NCBI GenBank assembly: GCA_004009845.1
Contig: RMBW01000061.1
Coordinates: 124,001-188,000 of the forward strand
DNA length: 64,000 bases
Direction: 5' to 3'
Source of the DNA: Davidsoniella eucalypti
Lineage: Eukaryota > Ascomycota > Sordariomycetes > Microascales > Ceratocystidaceae
Shown one piece after another: positions 26,016 to 36,775 of this stretch. The number at the start of each line of letters is the position of its first letter. Position 1 is the first letter of the stretch. The notes under the pieces are model-generated. The model saw only the letters and a list, made by a program, of their open reading frames with translations, did not search any database and was not told the DNA's origin. The position numbers and the translations under genes are program-made.

Positions 26016-27042
26016 GCGAAAAAAACCAAGTCCTTGTCCAAAATCTATTCAAGCTACCCCCCCTCCTCCTCCACATCGTCTTTTACTTTTTGATTCTTTT
26101 TTAGATATCTTCTTAGAATATAAACTTGAACAGCCCCTCTCATCTTTTTTGTCCTAGTCTTCTTGTTCCGTTCAGTCCAAGCTTCTCATCCCATTGTCTT
26201 CTATAGTCCACTCCTCTGCCACCGCGCACCCCGTCGTTGCTTTTCTTATCCCATCTGCCTCACCCGGTATAAAGAAACACGACTGCCCGCCTCTTCAAAA
26301 GCCACTTGATCTTCCTCTCTCTCTTTTTCTTCTTCAGTCATCACCGCGCCTCTTTGCCTGCACGTATCTTCTTCTGAACGTCGTACGCACTGGACACCTG
26401 ATCTCGACTCTCCGTTGCTTCCTCAGCCCGGCCCGCCTAGTAGTCTCGCTCTCTCGACTTCCAGGAACAACAGTGTCCGCTATTCCTTTCTTTGCATCAT
26501 TCGGTACGTGCCCTGCATACACCTCAGCCCAACCTCCAACCTTCAGCCCACCTCGCCTTAGCTAGTACGCATTGGACAAGGCCTCTGTATATCAAGACTG
26601 GCTTTTGCTGCTCTAGTGCACCGCCTTCTCTGTCTTTCATTGGCTTCGTCCAACATACGACATACCGCGTACTTCGAACAGCTGACTAACATCGCACTGT
26701 AGCTTGATCGCAAAGAGCAGTTGCCGTCCTTCTTGACTGTGCGCTGTTACTGTAGTGTTGCTTTGCGCTCTTCCGTTTCGGTAGTTGCCGCAGTTGTGTG
26801 CCTTGCCAATTCCGCGGCTTTGTTAACAACCTCTCACTAAAGAAAATCTTTTTTTTCTTTCTTCCCTCGTCATCTCTTTTTCTCCCGCCCGTTGGCCTTT
26901 ATTGATCTGCGCGCCTATTACTTCAGCGAGCCCAGTTGAGAGTAAGTCTATATCATGATGCCGAAGCTACAAGTAGTCAAACCCGTGCTAACCCGACGCC
27001 AATAGAGATCTGACCCATCTTCTTAAACTGACTCTCCGCCCA
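26016..27042 (+). promoter_or_regulatory. Promoter and long pyrimidine-rich 5' leader of the C2H2 gene
   Basis: TATA-like words occur at about 26116 (AATATAAAC) and 26267 (GGTATAAAG), followed by CT-rich tracts around 26310-26336, typical of fungal start-site regions. From 26016 to the start codon at 27043 the sense strand contains no ATG except two adjacent ones at 26954 and 26957, both inside a predicted 5' UTR intron. This suggests a leader of several hundred nucleotides kept free of upstream start codons. Confidence 0.55.
26942..27005 (+). other. Predicted 5' UTR intron of the C2H2 gene
   Basis: Donor GTAAGT at 26942, a GCTAAC branch-point-like word near 26988, and acceptor AATAG ending at 27005; 64 nt long, like coding introns in this window. 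It lies 37 nt upstream of the start codon and contains the only two upstream ATGs of the leader. Inferred from splice signals only. Confidence 0.55.
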
Positions 27043-28597
27043 ATGCAATCGCCCATCCGCACAGAAGTTATGGGAATCACGAATCTGGTGTCTTCCCGCG
27101 CCATGGCTCAACACCACATGCCTGCCGAGTATCAGATGTCTAGCCTTGGCCGTCTCCCAGACCCGATTGACCGCTCCGACTCTCCCCACTCTGTCCACAG
27201 CATGCACTCGATGCACTCGCGCTACTCTCCTCGCCCCGGCGAGATGACTGCCTACGGCTCGCCTACCAGCATGCACATGTCCGGCCCCGACCATTCTACC
27301 ATGGCCGGTATGACCATGGCCGGCATGGCTCCGACTTCCATGCCTCCGCAGTACCCTACCGACTACCGCAGTGACGGTCTCGGCGGCTGGGGTCACCCCG
27401 TTGCCCAGGCTCAGCAGCCTATGGGCCTCAGTGTCCACATGCAGCAGGCTCAGTCTCACCACATGCAGTCGGCTGCCCATGCTCAAGCGCAAGCTCAAGC
27501 TCAGGCTCAGGCCCAGGCCCAGGCTCAAGCCCAGGCTCAGGCCCAGATGTCTCAGCAGCAGCAACAGCAGGTCCAGCCCGCCGGTCCCGCTAAGCCTCAC
27601 CCGTGCCGGACGTGCGGCAAGGGCTTTGCCCGTCGCTCAGATCTTGCTCGTCACGGTAAGCTTCACTCTCTCTTCCATCGCAGTCTTCGTGTCCTTACTA
27701 ACTTGCCCTATAGAGCGCATTCACTCTGGCCACCGCCCGCACGCTTGCGACTACCCCGGCTGCGGCAAGCAGTTCATCCAGCGCTCGGCTTTGACTGTCC
27801 ACACTCGCGTCCACACCGGCGAGAAGCCTCACATGTGCGAGCGCTGCGGAAAGCCCTTCGGTGACTCTTCGTCACTGGCCCGTCACCGCCGCACTCACTC
27901 TGGCCGCCGTCCTTACAAGTGCCCCTACGCCAACTGCCAGAAGACCTTCACTCGCCGCACCACCCTCACCCGCCACCAGAACCACCACGTCGGAACCATC
28001 GAAGAAGCTGCCGTTGCCACTGCTGCCGCTCTGGCATCGCGCCCCAATGTCATGAAGATGGCTCGTTCATCCGATATCGACCCTATGTCGCAGACCGCCT
28101 CTCCCGTCTCGACTCCTTCCCCCAACCACCGCGGCATGTCCATGTCGCCTAACATGCACATGGACAGCCGTTCGGCTGCTGCCGCGGCGGCCGCCGTCGA
28201 GTTCCAGCAATACAGCACCATGCCCCATCACATGCGCGGTGACTTGTCTCAACAGCCCGGTGTCTATGCTCCGCTGCGCCCCACCTCTCACCCAACTAGC
28301 TACGGCCCACCACCTTCTACTCTGGAGCCCAGCCTGGACCAACAGGCCGGTGGCCAGCAGCAGCAACAGCAGCAGTCCGTCAACGGCTCGGCAGTTAGCA
28401 GCCCTCACGTCAGCAGTGTCGGCTGGAACTCGCCTCAGCAGCACGTCGGCGTCAGCTCACCCAACTCCCCTCACAACGTCGGTTTCGTGTACCCGGAGCC
28501 TGACACGTACACCAGCCAGCTTTACTTCAACGCTGGCGCGGCTGCTACGATGAGACGCACACACAGCGGCGAAGCCGGCCTAGTTCCTATGTCCTAG
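27043..28597 (+). CDS. C2H2 zinc-finger transcription factor, four fingers (Azf1/Egr-like)
   Basis: Two exons, 27043-27655 and 27714-28597, 498 residues; the intron splits a codon just before the last His of finger 1. The N-terminus is rich in Met, His, Ser and Pro, followed by an (Ala-Gln)11 repeat at residues 147-168 and a glutamine run. Four tandem C2H2 fingers follow: C188/C191/H204/H208, C216/C221/H234/H238, C246/C249/H262/H266 and C274/C279/H292/H296, with HTGEKP-like linkers between them. The C-terminal half is Ser/Gln/Pro/Ala-rich and probably an activation or interaction region. The finger array matches a conserved Pezizomycotina group usually labelled Azf1- or Egr2-like; the regulated genes are not known from sequence. 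Codon use is GC-rich compared with the flanking DNA. It acts in the nucleus as a DNA-binding regulator. Confidence 0.93.
27481..27546 (+). repeat. Imperfect hexanucleotide repeat coding (Ala-Gln)11
   Basis: Eleven units of GCN CAR. The protein repeat is perfect but the third bases vary (GCT/GCC/GCG, CAA/CAG), so it is not a fresh microsatellite expansion. It lies between the N-terminal region and finger 1. Confidence 0.9.
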
Positions 28598-30631
28598 ACC
28601 CGTCTCACCCGGTGTGTGACGCCTCTGTTGTCATTCTCTGGTCTTGTTACTCTACTACACGATACCCACCTTTCCTAGCTGTTTGTTTCTTCTGTCATCG
28701 TCATCGTCTGTCTTCTGCTATTGCAGATCGCAGCGCCTATTCATGGGAGCGGAGTTTTTCCCTTTTAACTGTCTGCTTATTGCTTGTTTCTGCTCATTTC
28801 CTTAGTATTTTCCTTATTATTCTTGGCTTATTCTTGGGGACGGCTTATGATATCATTTACTTACTATTGACACTCATCTTTCATTGCTTGTTTCTCTCTT
28901 GGCCTCTTATAGACAAACCTGTCTGCTCATTGCAGGCTTTTCCCCTATTACTATTACCCCTTCTTCCCCCTCACTCTTTACATCATCCCCTCATTATTAG
29001 TACATATATTCATATATTATCTCACTTTCATCATCATGTCTTGTTCCTTTTTTTTTTCTTCTGCATCTTGTTTTCTATTGTTGATTTTTGCTACCATTTC
29101 ATTAACATTTGTTTCCCCATTCCCCCTTTCTATTTGTTCTAACACCTACAAAACCACATATATCTGATATTTTCCCTCTTGCTTTTTTATTTTCTCTCTC
29201 TTTTAATGGTCCAGAAGAAGGGCACAGGAACTATCAAGAGGACGTCTGGTTTTTACTTGATTGTCATTTGATAATTTCTTTTTCTTTTGGTCGGTACAAT
29301 GGCAATCTTCTGTGAAAGACTTAGCTAGGTGCCGCAAAAAAAAACAGCAGAAATGATGATGATGTGTCTATTCGACTACATCTACTAAACCTTATATAGT
29401 TGGTCCACATTGGGCTACTTTTGTATTTACTGGTTTTTCGTTTTCTTTTACTTAAATCTAATACAAATGCAATCACAACCATCCAAATAAATATTCGAGA
29501 TGACATATTTAATAGCAAGTGACACGTGAACATGTTTTGGCACCAACTAACCATGGTTCATTACGGCCATTTGAAGTCCAGTGTGACCTACCTCGGGTGA
29601 TTTTAGTCCCTTCTATGACATAAGGGTCTTAATGCTACAGGTAGCAATATCATGACTCTTGTTCTGCCAGGCTAGCAAACATTCAAGTTTCCATAATAAG
29701 CATCCGCTATATTAGTGATCTAAGACGAACATGGGACATGATTACTGAGCCGCTCCGACTGCTACGTCAGGTTGTAGGGACAACGACGAACCCAACAGGA
29801 TGAATCATGTATGCAAATATGTATATATGGAACCTTGTAAGCTCCCTTGACACGATTATTTGCCGAACCAAGCACTCGCTTGATGGAGAGACAATATATA
29901 TAAATGGACGAGAGCTAGCGAAAGTTTGATATGCGACAAACCAGCCGTCGATTACTAATTCACGTCGACGACGGCAGCTATATCGGTGCTGTTTACTTAT
30001 CAGATCGAGTCTCCAAAACAGGTCTAGTTAGCGATCTGCACCACTCGGGAGTAGATTTAGGGCAAACTTGTTTTTCGTTTCTTGTGTACGATTAGTAAAC
30101 AGTGGGTTAGGATGCTACTCTTGGGCATGAAGTATTACCTCGAGTCGGTTCATTATCTGTATGTGGCGGCAATGGGAAGCAAAGCAAAGGCTAAATGATG
30201 TGAAAGGAAGAAAGGGAAGCTCTGATTATATAAACAATACCAAATCAAGCAAACATCGCCTAAACACTCAATCAACAAGATGTTTATAAAATCAAGCTGA
30301 ACTTCAATGAGGCGAATTTCCTTCTCCAATGCCCCGTCCCCAAGAATCCTCTTTCTTTTTTACTATTGGCATCTGACAGAAATTCCCTATCTTCTTGCCT
30401 TTGACGCTTATTCAGCTGCCTTTTTGCTGCCTGCTAAAACACAAAAGAACACGGAATTCAGCTAAGAACTAACTGCCTAATCCAATCTGTTGCATCAGCT
30501 GGTTTTACTAATTACTGTGGAAAAAAAACAAAAGAAGATAATCAGCCAACTGACTATTTGCATAAGTACACTTATCAGCAGCATTCAAAAATTACAATTT
30601 TTTTGACTAATAAGTTGAATAAGGATGTCGA
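28598..30631. other. 3' region of the C2H2 gene and intergenic DNA
   Basis: 28600-29200 is a strongly T/C-rich strand with a long hydrophobic translation (28612-29142) that I read as non-coding 3' UTR-like DNA. No gene seen through 30631. Confidence 0.5.
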
Positions 30632-31331
30632 TTGTACCGCTACTTATTATCTCTTTTTTCCGTTCCGTATCAAAAACCAGATTGGGAAAGAAACCCTCGA
30701 ATAGCAAAATACGTAACTTCTTTGTCTTATATTGTCTTTCTCTTTCTTACTCTTTCTTCTTTTTTACTACTTCTTTCCCCCCCTCCCTTTAGCTTCCTTC
30801 TATCTTTCATTCTCCCTTCTTCCTCCTACCTCGGCGACAACCAATCAATTAGCACTAAAGATCGAGTTTTCGTTCCATAATTTGCTCTATATCCGTCTCA
30901 TTGAGACTTGTTTCTGCGTACTTGGAACTCTCTCGAGTCTTCAATCTTCAAACTCTTCTTTCCATTTCCAATTTTGTTCTTGATCTCTATCTTCAGACGA
31001 CAAAACCACTATCAGCCTTATCGGCCTTTTCTAATCTGAATCGTCAGCCCTACCACGTCTCTAAGAATATGGTACTTGGCGAAATACCAATATAGCGTCG
31101 AACGTTCCAGCACTTCTTTTAGTCGTCTCCATATCCTTCTAGTCCGCCAATCTTTGGCCTAATCTTCACATCTCGAGTCTATCCAAATGCATCATATCCC
31201 ACCCGTGTACAGCTAACTAGCTTACTACCAAGAATAAACAACTACCGTCTCACGTATTACAACATCTATCTCACTTGCCCTTTGTATCTTCAGCCAGCTA
31301 GCTAGCCCCGTGAAGCCTCACCTACGCCATT
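30632..31331 (+). promoter_or_regulatory. Promoter/5' leader of the DsbA-like gene, with two short uORFs
   Basis: A pyrimidine-rich tract at about 30725-30830 suggests a transcription-start region. Two short upstream frames lie before the start codon: 31069-31095 (8 codons plus TAG) and 31187-31216 (9 codons plus TAA). They could reduce translation of the main frame unless an unrecognised leader intron removes them. Confidence 0.4.
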
Positions 31332-32687
31332 ATGAAGATCACAATCGACGTCTATGTGGACTTTATCTGCCCCTTCTCATACATCGGCAAGCGGAACTTG
31401 AAAACTGCCATTTCTAGGTACACGGAATCATGGCCGAATGTCCATATAGAAGTCAGTTATCGCCCGTTTTATTTGAGCCCTGGCATGCGGCCCAGTGGTA
31501 AGTCGCCTATCCTCCATGTCTTGTTCTTCTTCGTCTCATGCTATATGACTGCCATATATCCCCAGGCCCCTTCATAAAAGACACAACCCCCAGTTCCTTC
31601 TCTAGTTCAGCTTGGTCCTGTCTTTAGATCGCTCGTTTTTTTAGCTATTATCACCTATATAGCATTGCACAGCGCGAAGTTGCCAAAGCACAAAACGTCA
31701 TGCAGATCGTTTCTTCCTTCACTGGTCGCTTAGCATTGCAGTGTAGCGTTCGATAAATTATAGTAGTAATAAGCCTACTATCTTGCATTACTCAAATCAT
31801 CGTTATTCCACCCATCATGTTCCAATATTGAACGATACAAAAAAAAAATTACATAGGGCAGTTGAGAAACTAACCAATGAAACTGAAATGCAGGCTATAA
31901 CAAGGGACAAATTTACACCCTCAGTTCCAACCAAGAAGCTACAATGACGCGCATCACCACCGCTTCTCGAGCTGCTGGCATCCATTTGGACATCAAAGGC
32001 ACAACCGGCAATTCTCGCCGCGCCCATATTCTCAGTGCCGCTGCGCTCCGTATCCGCGGCCGCAGAAACAATGCCTTGACAATCCAAGACCGCATCATCA
32101 CCGCTCTATTCCGTGGCCACTTCCAGGGCGGCGAGGACATCAGTGACCCGGCCTTCCTCGGCCGTGTCGCACTAGAGAGTGGCTTGATCGCCGAGCTGCC
32201 AGAATATCTACCTAAACATGGAGCATGCCAGCAGCGTGATGTCCCACAGGCTTCTACGCCGATTTCTGGCCATGCGCCTGATACCCCAAAACCTTCTGCT
32301 TCTACTTCCACTCCCGTTCCAGATAATGCTCAATCCGCCTCTGCAACGGTAGCTCCTACTACCTCTACTACCAGCCACGCAGACCCACGCCAGGAAGTCA
32401 AAGAAGAGGACAACAGTGAGAAGTACACACAGGAAGACGCCGAGGCTTTCATACATGCACTTCTCGCTGATTCAGCTTTTACGGAGTCCGTGGATCAGGA
32501 TGCCGCAGAAGCCCGTACCGTAGAAGGACTCTCAGCTATTCCTTCTTTCTTCGTCCAGTGCCGATACCAAGTTGGTGGATATCAGGAACCAGAGGTTTTT
32601 ATGAAGTTGTTCGAACGTATCGTGGTTGATGAGAACCAAAACATAGAGGCCCGCCTGCTACAACTAGACCGTCCCATGGGCGTTTAA
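31332..32687 (+). CDS. DsbA/FrnE-like thioredoxin-fold protein with CPFS site and low-complexity insert
   Basis: Two exons, 31332-31497 and 31894-32687, 319 residues; the 396-nt intron has donor GTAAGT, an ACTAAC branch-like word and acceptor CAG, and restores a glycine codon. The N-terminus (VDFICPFSYIGKRNL) is the strand-loop-helix of the DSBA/FrnE/2-hydroxychromene-2-carboxylate isomerase superfamily. Most FrnE-type members have CPWC here; this protein has C13 but Ser at 16, so it cannot form the usual intramolecular disulfide. The helical domain (GTTGNSRRAH, then IQDRIITALFRGHFQGGEDI) and the cis-proline region (AIPSFFV, Pro272) are present. Between the helical domain and the return to the thioredoxin fold lies an extra Ser/Thr/Pro-rich segment, about residues 165-230. 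Activity may be glutathione-linked or lost. Convergent with the TFIIE beta gene. Confidence 0.85.
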
Positions 32688-33277
32688 GACGAAAGAGAGC
32701 TTACATGCCGTTAATACACGCATATTTACCTCTTAGGGCTTGGTAAGCATGGATGGCACTCCAATGTTTTAAAGGCACATCCCCGAGATCAGCTCTATTG
32801 TCTCATGCATTGTAATGCATATTTCATGTGTTGTATTGCCAATATCATATCTACCCGGAAAATTAATATTCTAACCCCACGAAAAACAACAACGCCTGCA
32901 ACAGAAACAAAATAAAAACTAATAATACGATAAGCTTGCCAGCACTGACAAGGTGTAAACAAAATATAGGGGGAAGAGATAAGACGACGCCGCCAGATGA
33001 CTAGTATAATGTTGTGTGTATATGTTTTCAGGGAAAACGGAGCGTAGGAAGAAGAAAGGATAATGGGGAAGGGGAAAGGCTGAGTAGATAGCCTCTTGTT
33101 CAATCAAAAAGATAATGTAAAAAGGTCCTCGACTTCTTCTGATATAACCATGTGTGAACAATGATTATCGATGATAGTGAACCAAGTTCAGTCAAAGTGA
33201 CAAATACCAACTCTAGGTGGTCACCTGTTATTGACTAACAAGATAGCTACTAGAAAGTAGATATGCGAAGATGATAT
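32688..33277. other. Convergent intergenic region
   Basis: 590 nt between the 3' ends of the DsbA-like and TFIIE beta genes; AT-rich, presumably both 3' UTRs. Nothing else seen. Confidence 0.6.
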
Positions 33278-34213
33278 CTACTTCTTATGGCCGTTAGGAG
33301 GGTTGACGGTAGGCATACCCGGCAATGAACGACCGTTCTCACGCAACAGAGCCTCCATGTGTTCGTTTGTAGCCTTTCCAACTTTGCGCACCGCTCTCTT
33401 TTTCTGGGCCTTGCCCTTGGGCGCGACCGCCTTGGTCAAAGACGGGTCGTCACTAGTAGGTTTCTGCCCAACAGCCGTCAACTTGCGCGGCAACTCATCG
33501 ACTTTAGGAATGGGTGTGGTCAACCACATCTTCTGGAAGTCTGGGTCGATCTTGTGGAACAGCGAGGCATCGTCTAGGAAAACATGGCGCGGCATACTGT
33601 CTTTCTTGGTACGGCATACCAGGATTTTATGCTCCTGCTCAAGCTCAGTCAACTCGGGCTCACACTTTTCCCAACCGTCTTTGAGTTCGCTGACCTTGAC
33701 GCCCTGTGCATCGGTGCGCTTCTGCAGGTACTGCAACAGAGAGATTTTGTCTTTGACACCGGGAATCAGTGGGCGGTGAATGTACTTTCCGCTCTGCCAA
33801 GTTTGTACGTTCAGCTTAGGGTCAGGGATGAACTCAATGCGCGGATGTCTGCGCATTGTGTTGACAAGCTCCTTTTGATGTGCCTCGCTGAACCGGTTGA
33901 GCGAAAGATAGCCTAGGATATCCTTGGCAGACAACTGATCATCCTTTTTCTTCAGTAACGTGACGACAAAAGTCATTTGTGTCAGGATATCTTCACCAAA
34001 GCCCGTGTTTTCCGGCTGCGAGTACACAATGTGCTGCGCTTCGCGTTTGCGCTTGGTCGGCGTGCCTGCGCTGGCAACAGAGACATTGGATGGCGCCGGA
34101 GAAACCGCGCGCGCAGCTTGCAGGTTCTTGGGAGGCTTGCCAAGTTTAGAAGCAGCATCGATGGCGGTGCTTCCCAAGGCGCTCTTGGCGCGAGGAACGT
34201 ATGTAGATGGCAT
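33278..34213 (-). CDS. tfa2: Transcription initiation factor IIE, beta subunit (Tfa2)
   Basis: Single exon of 311 residues; the first ATG is at 34213, since codons further upstream in frame are not ATG. After a flexible Ala/Ser/Lys-rich N-terminus come two winged-helix regions: about residues 72-145 (TFVVTLLKKK, LSAKDILGYL, RRHPRIEFIPDPK) and 150-220 (GVKDKISLLQYLQKRT, VSELKDGWEKCEPELTELE, DPDFQKMW after it). A basic tail (GKAQKKRAVRKVGK) at about 267-280 resembles the DNA-binding C-terminus of TFIIE beta. With TFIIE alpha it recruits and regulates TFIIH at RNA polymerase II promoters in the nucleus. Length and domain order agree with fungal orthologues, which are near 300 residues. Confidence 0.92.
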   Translation of the reverse strand: MPSTYVPRAKSALGSTAIDAASKLGKPPKNLQAARAVSPAPSNVSVASAGTPTKRKREAQHIVYSQPENTGFGEDILTQMTFVVTLLKKKDDQLSAKDILGYLSLNRFSEAHQKELVNTMRRHPRIEFIPDPKLNVQTWQSGKYIHRPLIPGVKDKISLLQYLQKRTDAQGVKVSELKDGWEKCEPELTELEQEHKILVCRTKKDSMPRHVFLDDASLFHKIDPDFQKMWLTTPIPKVDELPRKLTAVGQKPTSDDPSLTKAVAPKGKAQKKRAVRKVGKATNEHMEALLRENGRSLPGMPTVNPPNGHKK

Positions 34214-35884
34214 GGTCGGCAATTTCTATCACAGTACTGTATTGGTCGGGCTGGTCGCTCTCCTAGGTCGTTGCCCGTGAGATGGAATAGTTAGAGTATC
34301 GTCGACTTCGTGATATCGTATCAATTCGGGGACAAAGCGATCGAGGATGGTGAGTCAATGAGTGGATTTGCCACAGATAAGTACAGTAGAATCAGTACTC
34401 GATGAGTTATAGCAATACGAAAGGACAAAGCGGCGCAGCTTTTATCGCGGAATTTCGAGGTTTTGTTTATTTGTGAGCGCAACAAAATTACAGAATTCAA
34501 TCAAGCCAGTTGATAGATATGACGATTCGAAATCATCAATGGATAGGAAATGTAGGCTGCAAAGAAAAAAATCAGACGGAGCACAGCCTGCTGTTTACTG
34601 TATGATAAGTTGAAGTAGCTTTGCTGATCAAGGCTATCAAGGCAAAGAAAACAATGAAACCGAAATCTACAGCAGCTATAATCTATATATGCCACACTTG
34701 AATATTTCAAGCGCCACACTTACACGGCTGTGGCGTTTTGCCAAGGACGAAATAAACGTCAATTAGCATTGACAATCATGAGTTGGCTGAAAGTTCTTAG
34801 CTTTAGCCTCTGAGAAATAAATACTATAGAGCACATATAAAACTTTACGTATACTCTGTAGCTATTTCACATATGTAGTTTGCTGTCATATATCAAGACT
34901 TTTCGTCGTCTATATTGACCGTTACACATATAACCTTCGCAACAAATCCTACTACCTAGTGCAATCTCCATATTGACATGATTCAAAAAAGAAAACGAAT
35001 ACTTGATATAATGTTTCGGCAATTGGAAAAAAAGTATGTGGCTCAAAATGATGTACATACATCTGTATGTAAAAAAAGAAAAAGAAAATACGTGTACTTC
35101 AAAAGCTACTACAAGAGAAGAAAACCAGAGACCCCTTTTTGATGTGGTCTTTCCAACTTTTTCCAATCAGAAAGAGAGTCCAATTATTATGTTCCCTGTT
35201 GTCCTGTCCAGATTAGTATTTTTCGGATTTCCAAAGAGTCCAATCTGTGATAATCGTGTCACCATATTTATTTCCCCCGACCCAAAAAAATAAAAAGGAA
35301 AAATAACTAAATAAACTAATAAAAGAAGTAGTGGTGGAAGAAATGTGTTTGCGAAGGAAAAAGAAAAAGAACAAAAAGTTGTTGAAAGCGCCACGATGTC
35401 TAGTTCTACAAGGACGCAACTATGCGAAGCTTTAGAATGGACACTCTGTCAATCTAGACTGATTACCGTCCGATCCCCCAATTCTTGAGAACAACGTGTA
35501 AAAACTGGATAGGTTTGTCTTAGAGTAGTATCTAGTCAGTCCCCTGGCTAAAAAAGAGGTCCTTCACATGCCCCAACAACTTGGAATCCTAGAAAAGAGA
35601 AGAAGAAAAAAAGAAGAAGAAAAGAGGCCTGGTATTCCATATCGTGATGGCAGTTTTAAGACGGTTTGTCGTAAAAAGGGGGGAAGAGTGAAAAGAAGCC
35701 TAAAAGGGTATGTCTATCGGTGGTAAAAAAGATATGAAAAAAGAAAAACGGGGGGATATTATCGTATGCGATCGATGGCGTATAGGTTCGATTGCAACTT
35801 CTATGCAGGCTCAGTATATCAGATAAGGGGATTCGATTCGGTTCGGTTCGCAGGCTGGGATGTATGCGCAGAAACTAAGCTTCT
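34214..35884. other. Intergenic region between TFIIE beta and cytochrome b5
   Basis: Holds the TFIIE beta promoter on its left and the cytochrome b5 3' region on its right. The right part, 35580-35760, is purine-rich on + (poly A/G tracts). A GGTTCGATT word at 35786 resembles a tRNA B box, but no cloverleaf is evident around it. Confidence 0.5.
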
Positions 35885-36549
35885 TCAAGCCTCACCAGCA
35901 CTTTTCTTCTGAGCCTCGAGGAAGTTAAAGTAGTAGTAGGCAGCAGCACCGACGATAAGGACGACGAAGTACATGCCGACACCCAGGCTGGGATCAGTAG
36001 AGGAGCCAGAGGTAGAATCGATGGTCTTCTTCTGGCCAGCATCACCGGGCTAAAAGAAGGAGAAAGAACAAATGTTAGTGCTTGTATTTGTAGTATATAG
36101 TAGTCGATATAAGCTTACCTGGCGCTTAAGGTTAGCGACGAACAACACGTCTAGAGACTCGCGAGCCTCATCGCTGTGGCCCACATCGTCAAAGGCCTCA
36201 GTGGCATCCTGACCGCCGACATCGAGCAGAACCTCCTCACCACCACTAGATCATGTTAGTAAGAATGGAAAAAGAAGAATAAAACCCACAAAAAGCAAGA
36301 GTGGACACGTATATTACGCCGCCAGATCACGCAGAACGACGGCATGAATATGTATCGCGGGATTCCCAATGGCTTGTCATATCGGTGCCTTTTGTGGTAT
36401 GAATATCTAGAAGGTCATCTGGAAACTTACGGGTGCTCATCGATGAACTTGGTGCAGTCGTAGACCTTGCCGTCGATAACCATCCACAGGTCATTTCTGG
36501 TGTTGTGCTCAGCAACATCCTGGAAAGTAAGCTCGGTGACCTCAGACAT
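35885..36549 (-). CDS. Cytochrome b5, tail-anchored
   Basis: Three exons, 36431-36549, 36119-36245 and 35885-36049, 136 residues; introns of 185 and 69 nt with GT..AG ends. The heme-binding domain spans about residues 5-78 with axial ligands His39 in the HPGG motif and His63 in FDDVGHS. A Ser/Thr/Lys linker leads to one C-terminal membrane helix at about 104-124 (LGVGMYFVVLIVGAAAYYYF) and a short polar tail, as in ER tail-anchored cytochrome b5. It donates electrons to fatty-acid desaturases, sterol enzymes and P450s. The start is the first Met consistent with the family N-terminus; a longer in-frame extension exists but looks like 5' UTR. A CCAAT box lies about 225 nt upstream. Confidence 0.95.
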
Positions 36550-36770
36550 CTTGGGCGATTTGATTGTAGAGAACGTGTGCTGGAAGAAAAAGAAATAAGA
36601 CGGCTGGAAGCTTGGTATCAAGAGAACGAAGTCAATCGAGAAAACGAAGGTTGGCGGGGGTTGAAGAAGTATTAAGAATAGAAAAGGAAGGAGAAAAAAG
36701 GAAGGAAGAAGATTAAGAAAAAGAAAGGATGGACGGACGAAGGAAACGGGAAAGGACTAGACGGCTTAGG

Positions 36771-36775
36771 ATTGG
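36771..36775 (-). promoter_or_regulatory. CCAAT box upstream of cytochrome b5
   Basis: CCAAT on the minus strand, about 220 nt upstream of the cytochrome b5 start. CCAAT is the core site of the Hap2/3/5 complex that controls heme genes in fungi. The bases downstream do not match the published HapX half-site spacing well. A 5-base word is weak evidence by itself. Confidence 0.3.

Noticed and set aside
26977..27600. 207-codon minus-strand frame opposite the C2H2 gene
   Set aside because: Its Leu/Gly/Ser-Leu repeats are the complement of the (Ala-Gln) repeat and GC-rich codons of the real gene; no independent evidence.
35780..35800. GGTTCGATT resembling a tRNA B box
   Set aside because: No matching acceptor or anticodon arms could be built around it.
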